From positions 63,512,001 through 63,576,000 of the forward strand of contig NC_080588.1 of assembly GCF_029962835.1 (NCBI RefSeq): a stretch of 64,000 nucleotides of DNA. The letters run 5' to 3'. Made by a program: the position numbers and the translations under genes. The DNA comes from Magnolia sinica (Eukaryota; Streptophyta; Magnoliopsida; Magnoliales; Magnoliaceae). Numbering within the stretch: position 1 is the first letter of the stretch; every line of letters begins with the position of its first letter. The notes beneath the pieces are model-generated. The model was not told the origin of the DNA, did not search any database, and saw only the letters and a program-made list of their open reading frames with translations. Positions 49,284-57,295 of this stretch are shown here, in pieces.

Positions 49284-51834
49284 CTGAGGCACAATGAAAT
49301 TCAGTAATTTGGGCCGATTGTTGCACATGCCCTTTAATTTATACATTTCAATGAAAACATAGCCAAACATGAGGCATATCACCTCGCCAAACAGAAGTAT
49401 CAATGTCACTGAGATCAGAATAGCACCCCATGCTGTAACCAGACTATCGAGGAAAATGGGAAGTGCCTGAAATGCAAATAAGGAAAGACATAAGACATCA
49501 AAAACCCCTTCCATATGTTCCATAAGTTGCTTAAGATATTTACAAGTAATTCTACCTCCATAGCAGCAGCATTACAGATAAGGAGTGTGCAAAGCAACAA
49601 ATGCTGCTTTTTGACAACTGGCAATATCTTTGCTGCAAAAAGCAACCACAAGATTCTTAACGTGTGAAGTACTCAATAATATTAAGCAACTCACTGTAAA
49701 GCAATAGCATACAGAAACCGACATAATTTTATATTTATAAACATTTTAAAGACCCAAAGTTGTTCTCAACCAATGGACCATTTCTTTAGTTATAAAACAC
49801 TATCAGCAGCAAATATAGTTTTCCAGGCTGGGCATGGGACCGTAGCAGTTAGGATATGTTGGTGATCCTGATGCTGAATTACCAATAGAAGTGTAGAAGT
49901 ACAGATAGATATTACCGTATCTTTAGTTATATAACAGCATAAGCAACAACTGTAGCTTTCAAGAACAGGCATTGGACTGTAGCAGTTAGGATATCGGGTC
50001 TCCTGATTCTTGTATGAATCTATCTCTATGTAAGTATTAAAACTACAGAGGTTGAAATCATCATCGGAAACCAGTACCTCTCACACAATATGTACCGTTA
50101 CCATCCACGAAATGATACAGCTGTATCTGCCTATATCCAACTGCAACAGCCTGATACAGGGTGATAACTGATACGGGGTGGTACAACCCCATATCAGTGA
50201 TGAACGATACGATACACCAAAACTGATTTTTCATCCTTGCCATGGAAAGGTTCACCCTAATTATACCAACCAAAATACCAAATTGTCTACAAACTACACA
50301 TTACATTAAAGCCGGGTTTCAGTAATCAAATGCAATAGAATCATGTGGAAGGATATGAAGATAAGAAAATGTCAACTGATGGGCTCATGAAAGCATTATC
50401 AACACTTCTGACAATCCATAAACAAAGAACAGAGGAAAAAAGAAGAAGAAGAAGAAGAAGAAGAAGAGAAGAAGAAAGAAAGAAAGAAGCCACCCTGTAA
50501 TTCCTACACAAAGAAGTATATTAATTACAAGAAAGTTCACATCAATTTCAATCAATGTTTCAAATATCAGCATCCGGGGTGTATTGGCCCCCCATTTACC
50601 AATAGATACGGCCCCATATCAGCCATATCGGAATCTTGTGCTGTGTACTGGGGAGCACTAATAAGGATACAGCTGATCAATAGCTTATATTAAAAAGAAT
50701 GATCTCAATAGACGACTACCTTCACTAAGTTACTGTTTATTGAGTGCACACCTAACTTTCAGGCCCAATTATCTTCAAGGAGCAGCCCACCTTTTCTGCG
50801 GCTTCGATGCTGTATCCGCCTGACAGGTTGGTTATATGTGCCCAAAGGACTATAACTTCGTGGCCCATTGATATGGATGTGAAATTCCTCTATTTTTTAT
50901 TTTTATTTTTACAGATTATTCCTCTATTAATTATTCAAACGGAAAAAAGAAATCAATGTAAAATGATTAAAGGGAATTACGAATACACAATTCCAACCAA
51001 GGCTGTAACTGACCCATGGCCATTTCAAGAGAAGAGGAAAACAATGCACAAACTTCTACTGGTGGAATCCTAAAATTTGAGAAATGAGTCTCTGTGTTGC
51101 ATTCAGGAGAAGCGCTCTTACAAATCCATCCAAGCGAGTATCATGTGATAGTGTTTGTTCCTTATTCTTCTTCTTCTTCTTCTTTTCTTTTTTGGGAAAT
51201 TCACTAAAGAATAGAACTCTCAAAAATCGCAAACTATTTTTCTCATAGCCGCAGACCAACTTAGACTAAAACTATCCAAAACAAATACCTAATCATAATA
51301 AAAATCAAACAGTTACGCGCCACAATCACAGAAAAACAAGCACCCAACAAAAGGAAAAAACTTTTTTAAAAAATCCAAAGTAGCAGAGAAAAAATACAAA
51401 AAACCCCCAACAGAGAATTCAAAACCCAAAACCCGAATAACATGCCAAATTCCAAATGCCCCAAAACAAAATCCACAAAAATTCAAATCAACAGCTAAAA
51501 ATGAAAACACCAACATAACTAAATCTAAAAAACTACAAAAACCCAAAAAAAAAAAAAAAATCAAAAATCCCATAATAACATTTTTAAAAAACAAAAACAA
51601 AATTACAACAATAGAAACGGAAAGATTGAATGACATCGCAACAGGAAAAAAAAAACCTGCGTGCTTCTTATCCTGAGGAGTTCCTGATTTGGCAAGAACT
51701 TCAAGATCGACGAGGCTCATCGACATCAGACCGAGCGTAAGACCGGACATCAATCCAGCAAATAACACCAACAATATGATTATCAGTATGTGTACGAAGA
51801 ACTCCGATTCGCAACATCGGTACTCCACCGCCAT
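28000..51834 (-). CDS. CNNM/CorC-type DUF21-CBS membrane protein, 11 exons, 425 aa
   Basis: The minus-strand exons, in transcript order, are 51834-51657, 49632-49556, 49466-49383, 48524-48411, 48268-48182, 42670-42531, 42431-42344, 41495-41422, 40149-40025, 28627-28359 and 28041-28000. All introns begin GT and end AG, all phases agree, and the joined frame is 1278 bases with one stop. The protein starts [17 protein letters not shown] and matches recalled At4g33700 and At2g14520 almost residue for residue. The DUF21/CNNM membrane domain (about 1-180) contains [14 protein letters not shown] (25-38), [20 protein letters not shown] (61-80) and the acidic GELTHDET (185-192). A CBS pair follows (about 211-410), broken by a basic variable loop (about 310-395). 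The tail is [13 protein letters not shown]. Family knowledge: CNNM/CorC proteins are implicated in magnesium and divalent-cation efflux at plasma or inner membranes; location here is not inferable. Intron 9 alone is 11.4 kb. Confidence 0.95.
28359..28627 (-). CDS. CNNM gene exon 10 (residues 323-412)
   Basis: Acceptor CCCATGCAG, then a Lys/Ser-rich loop ([12 protein letters not shown]) and the conserved [15 protein letters not shown]; donor GTATTGG. The reading phase matches exon 9 across the transposon-filled intron. Confidence 0.95.
28734..29936 (+). repeat. 5' LTR of the Ty3/gypsy fossil
   Basis: Begins TGATGGGGACATCAC and ends CCTGCAACA. Contains TATAAATAGACACCCC at about 29081, a typical LTR promoter. 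Confidence 0.93.
30262..31620 (+). pseudogene. gag region relic of the Ty3/gypsy fossil
   Basis: Shows a coiled-coil-like start ([18 protein letters not shown]), capsid-type sequence around 30830-31090 and a CCHC zinc knuckle near 31279-31320. Broken fossil coding region. Confidence 0.85.
31620..34670 (+). pseudogene. pol region relic of the Ty3/gypsy fossil
   Basis: Recognisable in order: protease area (about 31560-31880), reverse transcriptase (about 32230-32870, [16 protein letters not shown]), RNase H (about 32975-33424, [20 protein letters not shown]) and integrase (about 33450-34430, CRTCQLAKQ and [12 protein letters not shown]). Broken fossil coding region. Confidence 0.88.
35009..36210 (+). 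repeat. 3' LTR of the Ty3/gypsy fossil
   Basis: Begins TGATGGGGACATCACGTGC and ends CCTGCATCA; collinear with the 5' LTR over its full length. Confidence 0.93.
36216..39650 (+). mobile_element. L1-type LINE, truncated and interrupted, in intron 9
   Basis: Starts with the end of an endonuclease domain (DHVPLLLE, about 36260) and the linker [10 protein letters not shown] (about 36363). Then comes reverse transcriptase ([11 protein letters not shown] at 37378; [13 protein letters not shown] at 37752; [10 protein letters not shown], with the catalytic DD, near 38000), [21 protein letters not shown] (38293-38352) and the zinc-binding tail ([13 protein letters not shown], about 39237). It ends in an A tail at 39642-39650. 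The frame changes several times, so it is dead. Its 5' part is lost or lies left of 28734: the roughly 60 bases before the LTR element (translating SNAWN) could be LINE, which would mean the LTR element inserted into it. Confidence 0.88.
36486..37215. mobile_element. Unclassified 730-bp insertion in the LINE
   Basis: LINE sequence breaks at about 36480 and resumes near 37222. AAGGAT stands on both sides (36480-36485 and 37216-37221), a possible target duplication. The interior is non-coding. It opens GTGAGGTTGAGCACC and has an A-rich stretch near 36580 and AATAGTAAAC-like words. It may be a solo LTR or other non-autonomous element. I cannot name its family. Confidence 0.5.
40025..40149 (-). 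CDS. CNNM gene exon 9 (residues 281-323)
   Basis: Acceptor GTATGCTAG, then [20 protein letters not shown] of the second CBS domain and the start of its variable loop; donor GTATGTGTTG opens the 11.4-kb intron 9. Confidence 0.95.
40150..41421 (-). other. CNNM intron 8
   Basis: 1272 bases without coding content. A stretch around 40340-40620 has GGTGGGCCCAACCATG words and may be a weak relic of the GGGCCCACC family. Confidence 0.5.
41422..41495 (-). CDS. CNNM gene exon 8 (residues 257-281)
   Basis: Acceptor CAATTGCAG, then [20 protein letters not shown] and RKIP; donor GTACGTTAC. Confidence 0.95.
41725..42098. mobile_element. hAT-like MITE in CNNM intron 7 (CCGTTAC-rich)
   Basis: The left part (GTGGTGTGCCGTAAAGGCC) and right part (GTTACAGAACACCAC) are inverted, with dense CCGTTAC/GTAACGG words in the arms as in the intron-3 element at 48755. 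No clear target duplication was found. Confidence 0.65.
42344..42431 (-). CDS. CNNM gene exon 7 (residues 227-256)
   Basis: Acceptor TTGTACAG, then [20 protein letters not shown] to GLIL within the first CBS domain; donor GTATATATG. Confidence 0.95.
42531..42670 (-). CDS. CNNM gene exon 6 (residues 181-227)
   Basis: Acceptor TGTAAACAG, then [20 protein letters not shown] to NARLD; ends inside the codon for Arg227, donor GTATCAG. Confidence 0.95.
42671..43487. other. CNNM intron 5, first part
   Basis: Non-coding. 42895-43060 is a GGGTACC/CCCGG-rich block starting AGGGCTGTCAATGGGTCG, typical of a degraded hAT MITE. Confidence 0.4.
43850..44345. mobile_element. GGGCCCACC-family foldback, first of three
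   Basis: Left core GGGGCCCACTGATTTATATA and right core ATAACACATACATCATGGTG (about 44275) are inverted, with family words GTGGACCACACCGC and GGTGTGGTCCACCC between. The left tip is worn. Confidence 0.7.
44359..44880. mobile_element. GGGCCCACC-family foldback, second of three
   Basis: Left tip GGGACGCGGATTGC. Hairpin arms CCCTGCC..GGACG and CGTCC..GGCAGGG (44380-44411) are near-perfect; the right arm carries an analogous hairpin, CGGACGGATTACCGTCTG (44840-44857). Core words at 44430 and 44806 are inverted. Confidence 0.75.
44881..45417. mobile_element. GGGCCCACC-family foldback, third of three
   Basis: Left tip CGGATTGCGTACCGAGTAAC, right tip (reverse complement) CGGATTGCGTATGAGTTACT. The left arm holds the small hairpin TTAGC..GCTAA. 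It stands back to back with the previous copy. Confidence 0.75.
46080..46265 (-). repeat. tRNA-like / primer-binding-site-like relic
   Basis: On the minus strand, TTGGTATCAGAGCAGGAGG is followed by TGTTCGAGACTCC, a good tRNA B-box. TTAGAGTAAGTGG lies upstream in an A-box-like position. This could be a tRNA-derived SINE or the primer-binding area of a lost LTR element. Confidence 0.4.
46490..47058. repeat. ~38-bp minisatellite in CNNM intron 5
   Basis: About fifteen degenerate copies of a unit like CACATGATGGACGGTCCACA followed by TCAAAGGTGGGCCC, with spacing mostly between 34 and 40 bases. The unit words resemble the GGGCCCACC / GGACGGTG ends of the foldback family, so the array may have arisen from one. 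Confidence 0.8.
47395..48062 (+). mobile_element. Possible solo LTR in CNNM intron 5
   Basis: Begins with the plant LTR-like phrase TTGTCCCACATCGG (47409), contains ATCCTGGAGGCCAATTGCCC (47867) and ends near ATATTCCAACA. These words recall Copia-type LTRs. No internal region and no target duplication were found. Confidence 0.45.
48182..48268 (-). CDS. CNNM gene exon 5 (residues 152-180)
   Basis: Acceptor TAATTTTCAG, then [19 protein letters not shown] to LHGNE; donor GTCAGTTTT. Followed by the 5.5-kb transposon-filled intron 5. Confidence 0.95.
48411..48524 (-). CDS. CNNM gene exon 4 (residues 114-151)
   Basis: Acceptor TTACAAACAG, then [18 protein letters not shown] and a membrane segment to [10 protein letters not shown]; donor GTGACATTC. 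Confidence 0.95.
48755..49048. mobile_element. hAT-type MITE, 294 bp, perfect 8-bp target duplication, CNNM intron 3
   Basis: The left end CAAGGTATTTTGTAAC and the right end (reverse complement CATGGTGTGTTGTAAC) match except at three bases. TCTGGTGG directly flanks both sides (48747-48754 and 49049-49056). The arms are full of GTAACGG/CCGTTAC words. Related to the intron-7 copy near 41.7-42.1 kb. Confidence 0.88.
49261..49283 (+). repeat. Run of 23 G
   Basis: An uninterrupted G homopolymer on the plus strand, hence C23 in the CNNM pre-mRNA, 100 bases inside intron 3. Confidence 0.95.
49383..49466 (-). CDS. CNNM gene exon 3 (residues 86-113)
   Basis: Acceptor GCATTTCAG, then [14 protein letters not shown] and a membrane segment to LLFGE; donor GTGATATG. 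The preceding intron is only 89 bases. Confidence 0.95.
49556..49632 (-). CDS. CNNM gene exon 2 (residues 60-85)
   Basis: Acceptor TTTTTGCAG, then the rest of Ala60 and [20 protein letters not shown]; ends ATGGAG before GTAGAA. Confidence 0.95.
49633..51656 (-). other. CNNM intron 1
   Basis: 2024 bases, non-coding. 50040-50240 and 50555-50650 hold ATACGG/CCGTAT-type words (GTTTCAAATATC near 50558) of degraded hAT MITEs. A GAA-rich microsatellite lies at about 50441-50487. Confidence 0.5.
51657..51834 (-). CDS. CNNM gene exon 1 (residues 1-60)
   Basis: Starts at the ATG at 51834 and encodes the first membrane segment and [14 protein letters not shown]. It ends AAGCACGCAG before GTTTTTTTTC. 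The first base of codon 60 (Ala) is here. Confidence 0.95.
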
Positions 51835-52080
51835 CCGATTCTACCCTCGCCTCCAAAAATCCCCAAAATGCCCTCAGAATATGGAAAGAAATAAAGAAGC
51901 AGATGAACAGGGACTTCCTCTCTACTTCAAGGAGCTCAGACGGAATTAGAATCTAGTTCCTGAATTTTTCTGCAATTCAGCGGAGCTTGTGGTTTTAGCC
52001 CTCATTTTGATGGAATTTACGGAGGAAAGGATCGAGAGAGGTTCTATAATTTTCTGGCAGCGGTGTATTTGAGAAGAGCA
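51835..52080 (-). promoter_or_regulatory. Presumed 5' untranslated region and core promoter of the CNNM gene
   Basis: About 230 bases of non-repetitive sequence precede the ATG on the minus strand before a foldback MITE begins at 52092. No clear TATA box was found. The transcription start cannot be fixed from sequence alone. Confidence 0.4.
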
Positions 52081-52091
52081 AGAGCGCTGAT

Positions 52092-52536
52092 GAAGCGGAT
52101 TGCGTGGTGTGCCACACAACACTGACCTCAGTGGTGTGTTGACGTCACCATATTCTATGGGCCCACCATGGTGTATGTGTTATATCCCCACCGTCCATCC
52201 ATTTTTTATAAATAATTTTATTAAATATCCTGAAAATGAGGGAGATAAAAATCTTAAGTGGACCACACCGTAGAAAGCAATGAGCAGCGATACGTACCAT
52301 TGAGACCTTCCCAACATGTTCATCAGGTCTGGATGAAGGTAAAACACAAATATCACCTTGATGCAAAAATTTTGTGCCTGGGAAGTTTTCAAGGGTAAGC
52401 ATTCAATCCCACTGTAGTGTAATCACATAAAATGGATGGACGGTGGGGATATAACACATACATCATATGGGTCCCACGGAACTTGGTGCACACCACCGAA
52501 GTCGGTGGTATGTGACACACCACGCAGTCGCCTTCC
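52092..52536. mobile_element. GGGCCCACC-family foldback in the CNNM promoter
   Basis: Left tip GAAGCGGATTGCGTGGTGTG, right tip (reverse complement) GAAGGCGACTGCGTGGTGTG. Core words at 52168 and 52455 are inverted. Hairpin CCACCGA..TCGGTGG (52492-52507) sits in the right arm and a similar one in the left. It starts about 260 bases upstream of the CNNM start codon. No target duplication could be matched. Confidence 0.75.
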
Positions 52537-53003
52537 GTTACGGAGAGGAGATGTGATGAATTTCAAAGGGCTTTGCTTTGCTAAGTCCAACGCATGTACA
52601 AGCTGGCGAATGCACATGCCACCGTATATGCCAGCGTGACAGAAAGGTAAAATATCCAAGCCATCCATCACGTGGACCTCACCGTATATATTCCACAGAC
52701 AAATGATAAAGGTGGTGCATTCAGTAGGTGTAACGTGATATTAGAAATAGGTGGATCGTTTAGAAAATTTCAACTGTTTTTTTTCAGAACCATAGAAATA
52801 TTCAGTTAATTGTGGGAAAAATAACCAACGGAGAGAACTGATAATTGTATTACATAAATTAAATAGTGTTTCCTTTCTGATGGATGGCTTGGATCTTTTA
52901 AATGATTCCAAGATGTCAGCTTCTAATGCTGAATAAAAAATGAAGAATGCAGCGAAACAAGGAAAAAAAAAGCTGGGGTCTGTCTCTTTTTTCTTTAATG
53001 CAT
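52537..53003. other. Spacer upstream of the CNNM gene
   Basis: Nothing recognisable; AT-rich, no gene. Confidence 0.4.
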
Positions 53004-53012
53004 CTACCGACT

Positions 53013-54113
53013 GGAAACGGATGGGCTCTACTCCCCCGACACCAGCGGAAGGGCTACTCCCCCGACACCAGCCAATGGCTGGTGGTCGGTGCTCTCTGGG
53101 CCCCACCATGATATACGTATTTCTTGCATGACGTCCGTATAATTTTACGGCATGAGACCAAAAATGAGATATATCCCAATCTCAAGTGGACCACATTACA
53201 CGAAACAGTGTTGAATGAGTGTTGACCATTGAAAATATTTTCAGGGCCATAGAAGTTTTGAATCAACCTGGTTTTTGTTTTTTCCCTTCATGTGGGCCTG
53301 TATGGCCTAATCTGAAATGGATTGGCTGCTACCCCTGACGCCAGCCCTGTGATGGTGGTCAGTACTATGTGGGCCTCACCATGATGTATGTGTTTAATCC
53401 ATTTCGTTCATCCATTTTTAAATATTATTTTAAGGCTTGATACCAAAAATGAGAGGGATATAAATCTCAGGTGGACCACACCAAATGAAAACAATAGTGA
53501 TTGGATATCCACCATTAAAATCCTCCTAAGGGCTACTGCACTGTTTATTTGACATCCAATCTGTTGATTAGTTCATAAACGCCCAGATGAAGGGAAAAAA
53601 ACAAAAATCAGCTTGATCCAAAACTTTTATGGCCCCTAAAATGTTTTTAATGGTTGACACTCATTCAACACTGTTTCCTGTAATGTGGTCCACTTGAGAT
53701 TGGGATATACCTCATTTTCGGTCTTGTATCGTAAAATGAATTGTAAAAATAGATGGATGGCATGGATGAAACACATACATCATGGTGGGGCCCACATAGC
53801 ACCGACCACCAACCATTGGCTGGTGTCAGGGGAGTAGCCAATCGATTTCTGACCTAATCAATAGATTGGATGTCAAATAAACAGTACATTAGGCCTTAGG
53901 AGGATTTTAATGGTGGATATCTAATCACTATTTTTTTCATATGGTGTGGTCCACAATAGATTTATATCCCTCTAATTTTTGGTATAAAGCCCTAAAATAA
54001 TCCTAAAAAATGGATGAACAGAATGGATGAAACACATACATCATGGTGAGGCCCATAGAGCACCGACCACCATCCACGGGGCTGGTGTGAGGGGGAGTAG
54101 CCAATCCGTTTCC
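53013..54113. mobile_element. Mutator-like foldback MITE, exact 9-bp target duplication, interrupted
   Basis: Tips GGAAACGGAT at left and CCAATCCGTTTCC at right. CTACCGACT stands on both sides (53004-53012 and 54114-54122), a perfect 9-bp duplication. A second element of the same family (53313-53850) is inserted in its middle. The left arm carries a doubled subterminal segment, and ACACCAGCCA..GGCTGGTGT forms a hairpin. Confidence 0.93.
53313..53850. mobile_element. Foldback MITE nested in the preceding element
   Basis: Tips TGAAATGGATTGGCTGCT and (reverse complement) AGAAATCGATTGGCTACT. GGCCTAATC (53304-53312) and GACCTAATC (53851-53859) form a 9-bp target duplication with one mismatch. The host sequence TATGRCCTAATCAAT continues correctly once it is removed, as in the sister copy near 56295. 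Confidence 0.92.
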
Positions 54114-54569
54114 CTACCGACTATCACCACTGAGCTACACGGATGGTAAAAGACGGAGCTATGCAAGGGAGAGGATTAGGTGTTACCCTTACCGTGCGGG
54201 CCACCTTAATGATATGGTATATATCCATGCCAACCATCCGTTTTTCTAGCCCATTTTAGGGATTAGTAAAAAAAATTAAGCAGATAAAATTCTCTGGTGG
54301 ACCACACCCGAGGAAAAAGTAGTGATTGAATGCCCACCGCTAAAATCTTCCCAAGACCCAACATAAGCTACTTGGTAATGTTTATTTTCCATCCAAACTG
54401 TTAATAAGGAAAAAAAAGACCTAGATTAATATTAAATACAAATATTAGGTTGATCCAAAACTTCTGTTGCTGACAAAAAACATTTAATGGTCATCTATCA
54501 CTTTCTCTAGTGGTGTGGCCCACCAGATATTGGGATATTTAAGGGGGCGTTTGGCGCATGGGTTTAAAT

Positions 54570-55191
54570 TAGGGGTGCACACGGGTCGGTTCGGTCCGAT
54601 TTTGGGGTGAAACCGGAACTAAACCGTTCCTAACGGTTCTTGGATATTCGGATTCAGAACCGGACCATTAGCACCCTATAACCGAATCGAAATCATACCA
54701 TTAAAACCGGTTCGGTTCCGGATCGGTTTCACGGTTCTAGGCTTTTTATAATTTAGCCCAATTGTATGTTTTGTTTTATAATCTAGCCCATGTCCATACG
54801 TATTGTGATCCATTTAATAAATGGTTTAGATATTGTATAAGGTGTGCAAAAATACATTTATAAAAACAATCAAATGGTGCATTGTAAACCATAAATCACG
54901 AGTTAATATATGAAAAAAATCAAAGGATTCCTGGTTCGGTTCCAAGTTCGGTTATAGGTTCAGTTCCACAGTTCGGTTCTGCGGTTCGGATCCACGGTTC
55001 GATTATATGAATCGGTTCACGATTCGATTCGGTTCTACATACCCCTAAACTGAAAACCGAACCGATGTAATCGGTTCTTTGATTTTTGGAACAGGAACCG
55101 GAACCGGTGCACTCTAGAACTGGACCAAACCGGACCATTTGGTCGGTTTCGATTCGGTTCCACGGTTCTACCAGTTCAGTGTACACCCCTA
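54570..55191. mobile_element. hAT-type MITE, 622 bp, perfect 8-bp target duplication
   Basis: The left end TAGGGGTGCACAC and the right end (reverse complement TAGGGGTGTACAC) differ at one base. GTTTAAAT directly flanks both sides (54562-54569 and 55192-55199). The arms are rich in CGGTTC/GAACCG words. It is inserted into another MITE whose GGGGCGTTTGGCGCATGGG end starts near 54544. Confidence 0.93.
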
Positions 55192-55349
55192 GTTTAAATG
55201 GGATTAATTGGGAGCAAGTTTTAAGATTATCATTACAATGTCCTGTTTGGGACTCAAATAAGGTGGACTCAAATAAGGTATGAGTTGTGAAGCCCTTTCT
55301 TAGAATCAATGCCTTGGCAAAAATTTCTACAATCTACTTTAAGTTTTAC

Positions 55350-55704
55350 GTGGCTAGTGGTCGGTGATATGTGAACCCCACCATGATGTATATGTTTTAT
55401 CCATGCTATTCATCCATTTTTAAATATATTTTTAGGGCTAGATCGCAAAAATGAAGTAAATATAAATCTCAAGTAGACCACACCATAGGAAAATAGTAAT
55501 GATTGAATTACACCATTAAAAACCTCCTAGGGCCAATTGTGCGGTCCACTTGAGATTTGGATCAAATTCATTTTTGGGCTCACACCATAAAATGACATGG
55601 AAGATTGGGTGGACGGCATGGATGAGACACATACATTATGGTGAGGCCCACAGAACACCGATCGTTAGTGGTAAGATGAGTAGCCAATCTGTTTCCAAAC
55701 ATGA
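55350..55704. mobile_element. GGGCCCACC-family foldback, left tip missing
   Basis: Core words at 55382 and 55625 are inverted, and the right tip AGTAGCCAATCTGTTTCC ends near 55697. The left starts abruptly without the GGAAACGGATT tip. Confidence 0.65.
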
Positions 55705-55803
55705 AGTGGGATGGCCTCAGCCATGGGATTATAAGACAATCCCGGACACAATGTAATCATTACATTTTGGTAACTCCATCCCACTTAAACCCATCTAATC
55801 TCA

Positions 55804-55985
55804 TGCTCCAAACACCCATCTTAAATTTCGGAAAACTTCCCAAAATGATCTTGGAAAATGAATGGATGGTGTGGATACATAAAAAATTTGTTAATGCTCC
55901 AAACACCCCTCTTAAATTTTGGAAAACTTTCCAAAATGATCTTGGAAAATGATTGGACGGTGTGGATACATAAAAAAATTGTTAG
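55804..55985 (+). repeat. 91-bp tandem duplication
   Basis: GCTCCAAACACCC...GGATACATAAAAAATTTGTTAAT is present twice, at 55805 and 55896, differing at only a few positions. Confidence 0.9.
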
Positions 55986-56021
55986 TGTGGCCCACACATT
56001 AGGAGAAACACCCACTGAGGT

Positions 56022-56559
56022 GGTAACGGATTGGCTACTCCCATTGACATCGGCAAATGGCTGATGGTCAGTGTTATGTGGGCCCCATCATGATGTATGT
56101 GTTTCATCCATGCCATCCATTTATTTTCAGAGATCATTTTACTGTAGAAGTCCAAAAATAAGATATATCCAATTCTCAAGTAGACCACGTTATAAGAAAC
56201 AATGTTGAATGAGGGTTGACCATTAAAAACATTTTGGGGGCTATAAAAGTTTTGGATCAAGCTTATCTTTGTTTTTTCTCTTCATCTGGGTGTGTATGAC
56301 CTAATCAATTGGTTGGATGTCAAATGAACATTATAGTGGGCCTTAGGAGGATCTTAATGGTGGAAATCCAATCGCTATTGTTTTCATGTGGTGTGGTCCA
56401 CTTGAGATTTATATCCCTTTCATTTTTAAAATAGAGCCATAAAATGATCTTTAAAAATGGATTAACGGAATGGATGAAACATATACATCATGGTGGGGCC
56501 CACATAGCAATGACCACCCGCCACCGAGCCGGTGGCAGGGGAGTAGCAAATCCGTTTCC
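56022..56559. mobile_element. Mutator-like foldback MITE, 9-bp target duplication (8/9)
   Basis: Tips GGTAACGGATTGGCTACTCC and ATCCGTTTCC. CACTGAGGT (56013-56021) and CGCTGAGGT (56560-56568) flank it. Hairpins CATCGGC..TGGCTGATG in the left arm and GCCACCG..CGGTGGC in the right arm differ from each other yet both pair. Confidence 0.9.
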
Positions 56560-56574
56560 CGCTGAGGTATTCAC

Positions 56575-57290
56575 ATTCCATTAGCGGTAGCGAGGTCTGT
56601 GGGCCCTGAAAGGATGAGTGTCCTATTCACACCGCCATCCATCCTTCTTTATTTTTGAAATTATTTTATGTTATGATCCCAAAAAGAGACGTATCTAAAT
56701 ATCATATGACCCCGTCATAGGAAAGAGCGGTGATGGAACACTTCTCATTAAAAGCGGAGCTGATTGGCTAGTGTACTTCACACCGTCAATGTCGCTAGTA
56801 TAATGACGTCAGCTAATTCGGTGGGTCGATCGTAAGGCATATGTTATATCCAAACTATTCTATCCATTTGGTGAGCTTAATTAAGGCTTGACATAAAAAA
56901 ACGTAAGACATATCTAACTATCAATTGGACTACACTGTAGAACACGGTGAGGGATTGGACATCTACAATTGAAGCACTTTTTAGGTTACAAAAGTTTGTC
57001 ATCAATATAAAATTTGTTTTTGCTCTTCATTCAGGTATTTTATTTGTGACCTTATGAATAGATTGGATGGAAAGTAACAGTTATGGTGGGCCTATCATGA
57101 ATTGCTTAACGGTGAAAATCATTACCAATGCTGCTATTTGTGGTGTGGTTCATATGATCTTTGGATGTGATTCATTTTTTAGATAGTGCTCTAAAATAAT
57201 CTCTAAAAATAAATTAACAGTCTAGATATAATAAATACATCAGTGTGGGGGCTATGTAACTTTGATCTCCTTTGAACCGTTCGTACAACA
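56575..57290. mobile_element. Two GGGCCCACC-family foldback remnants
   Basis: 56575-56750 is a left-arm remnant. 56750-57270 is a fuller copy with left GAGCTGATTGGCTAGTGTAC and inverted cores near 56850 and 57230. Confidence 0.55.
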
Positions 57291-57295
57291 AAACC

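Noticed and set aside
52741-53109. Minus-strand 122-codon frame
   Set aside because: It crosses a foldback end and low-complexity sequence and has no conserved motif.
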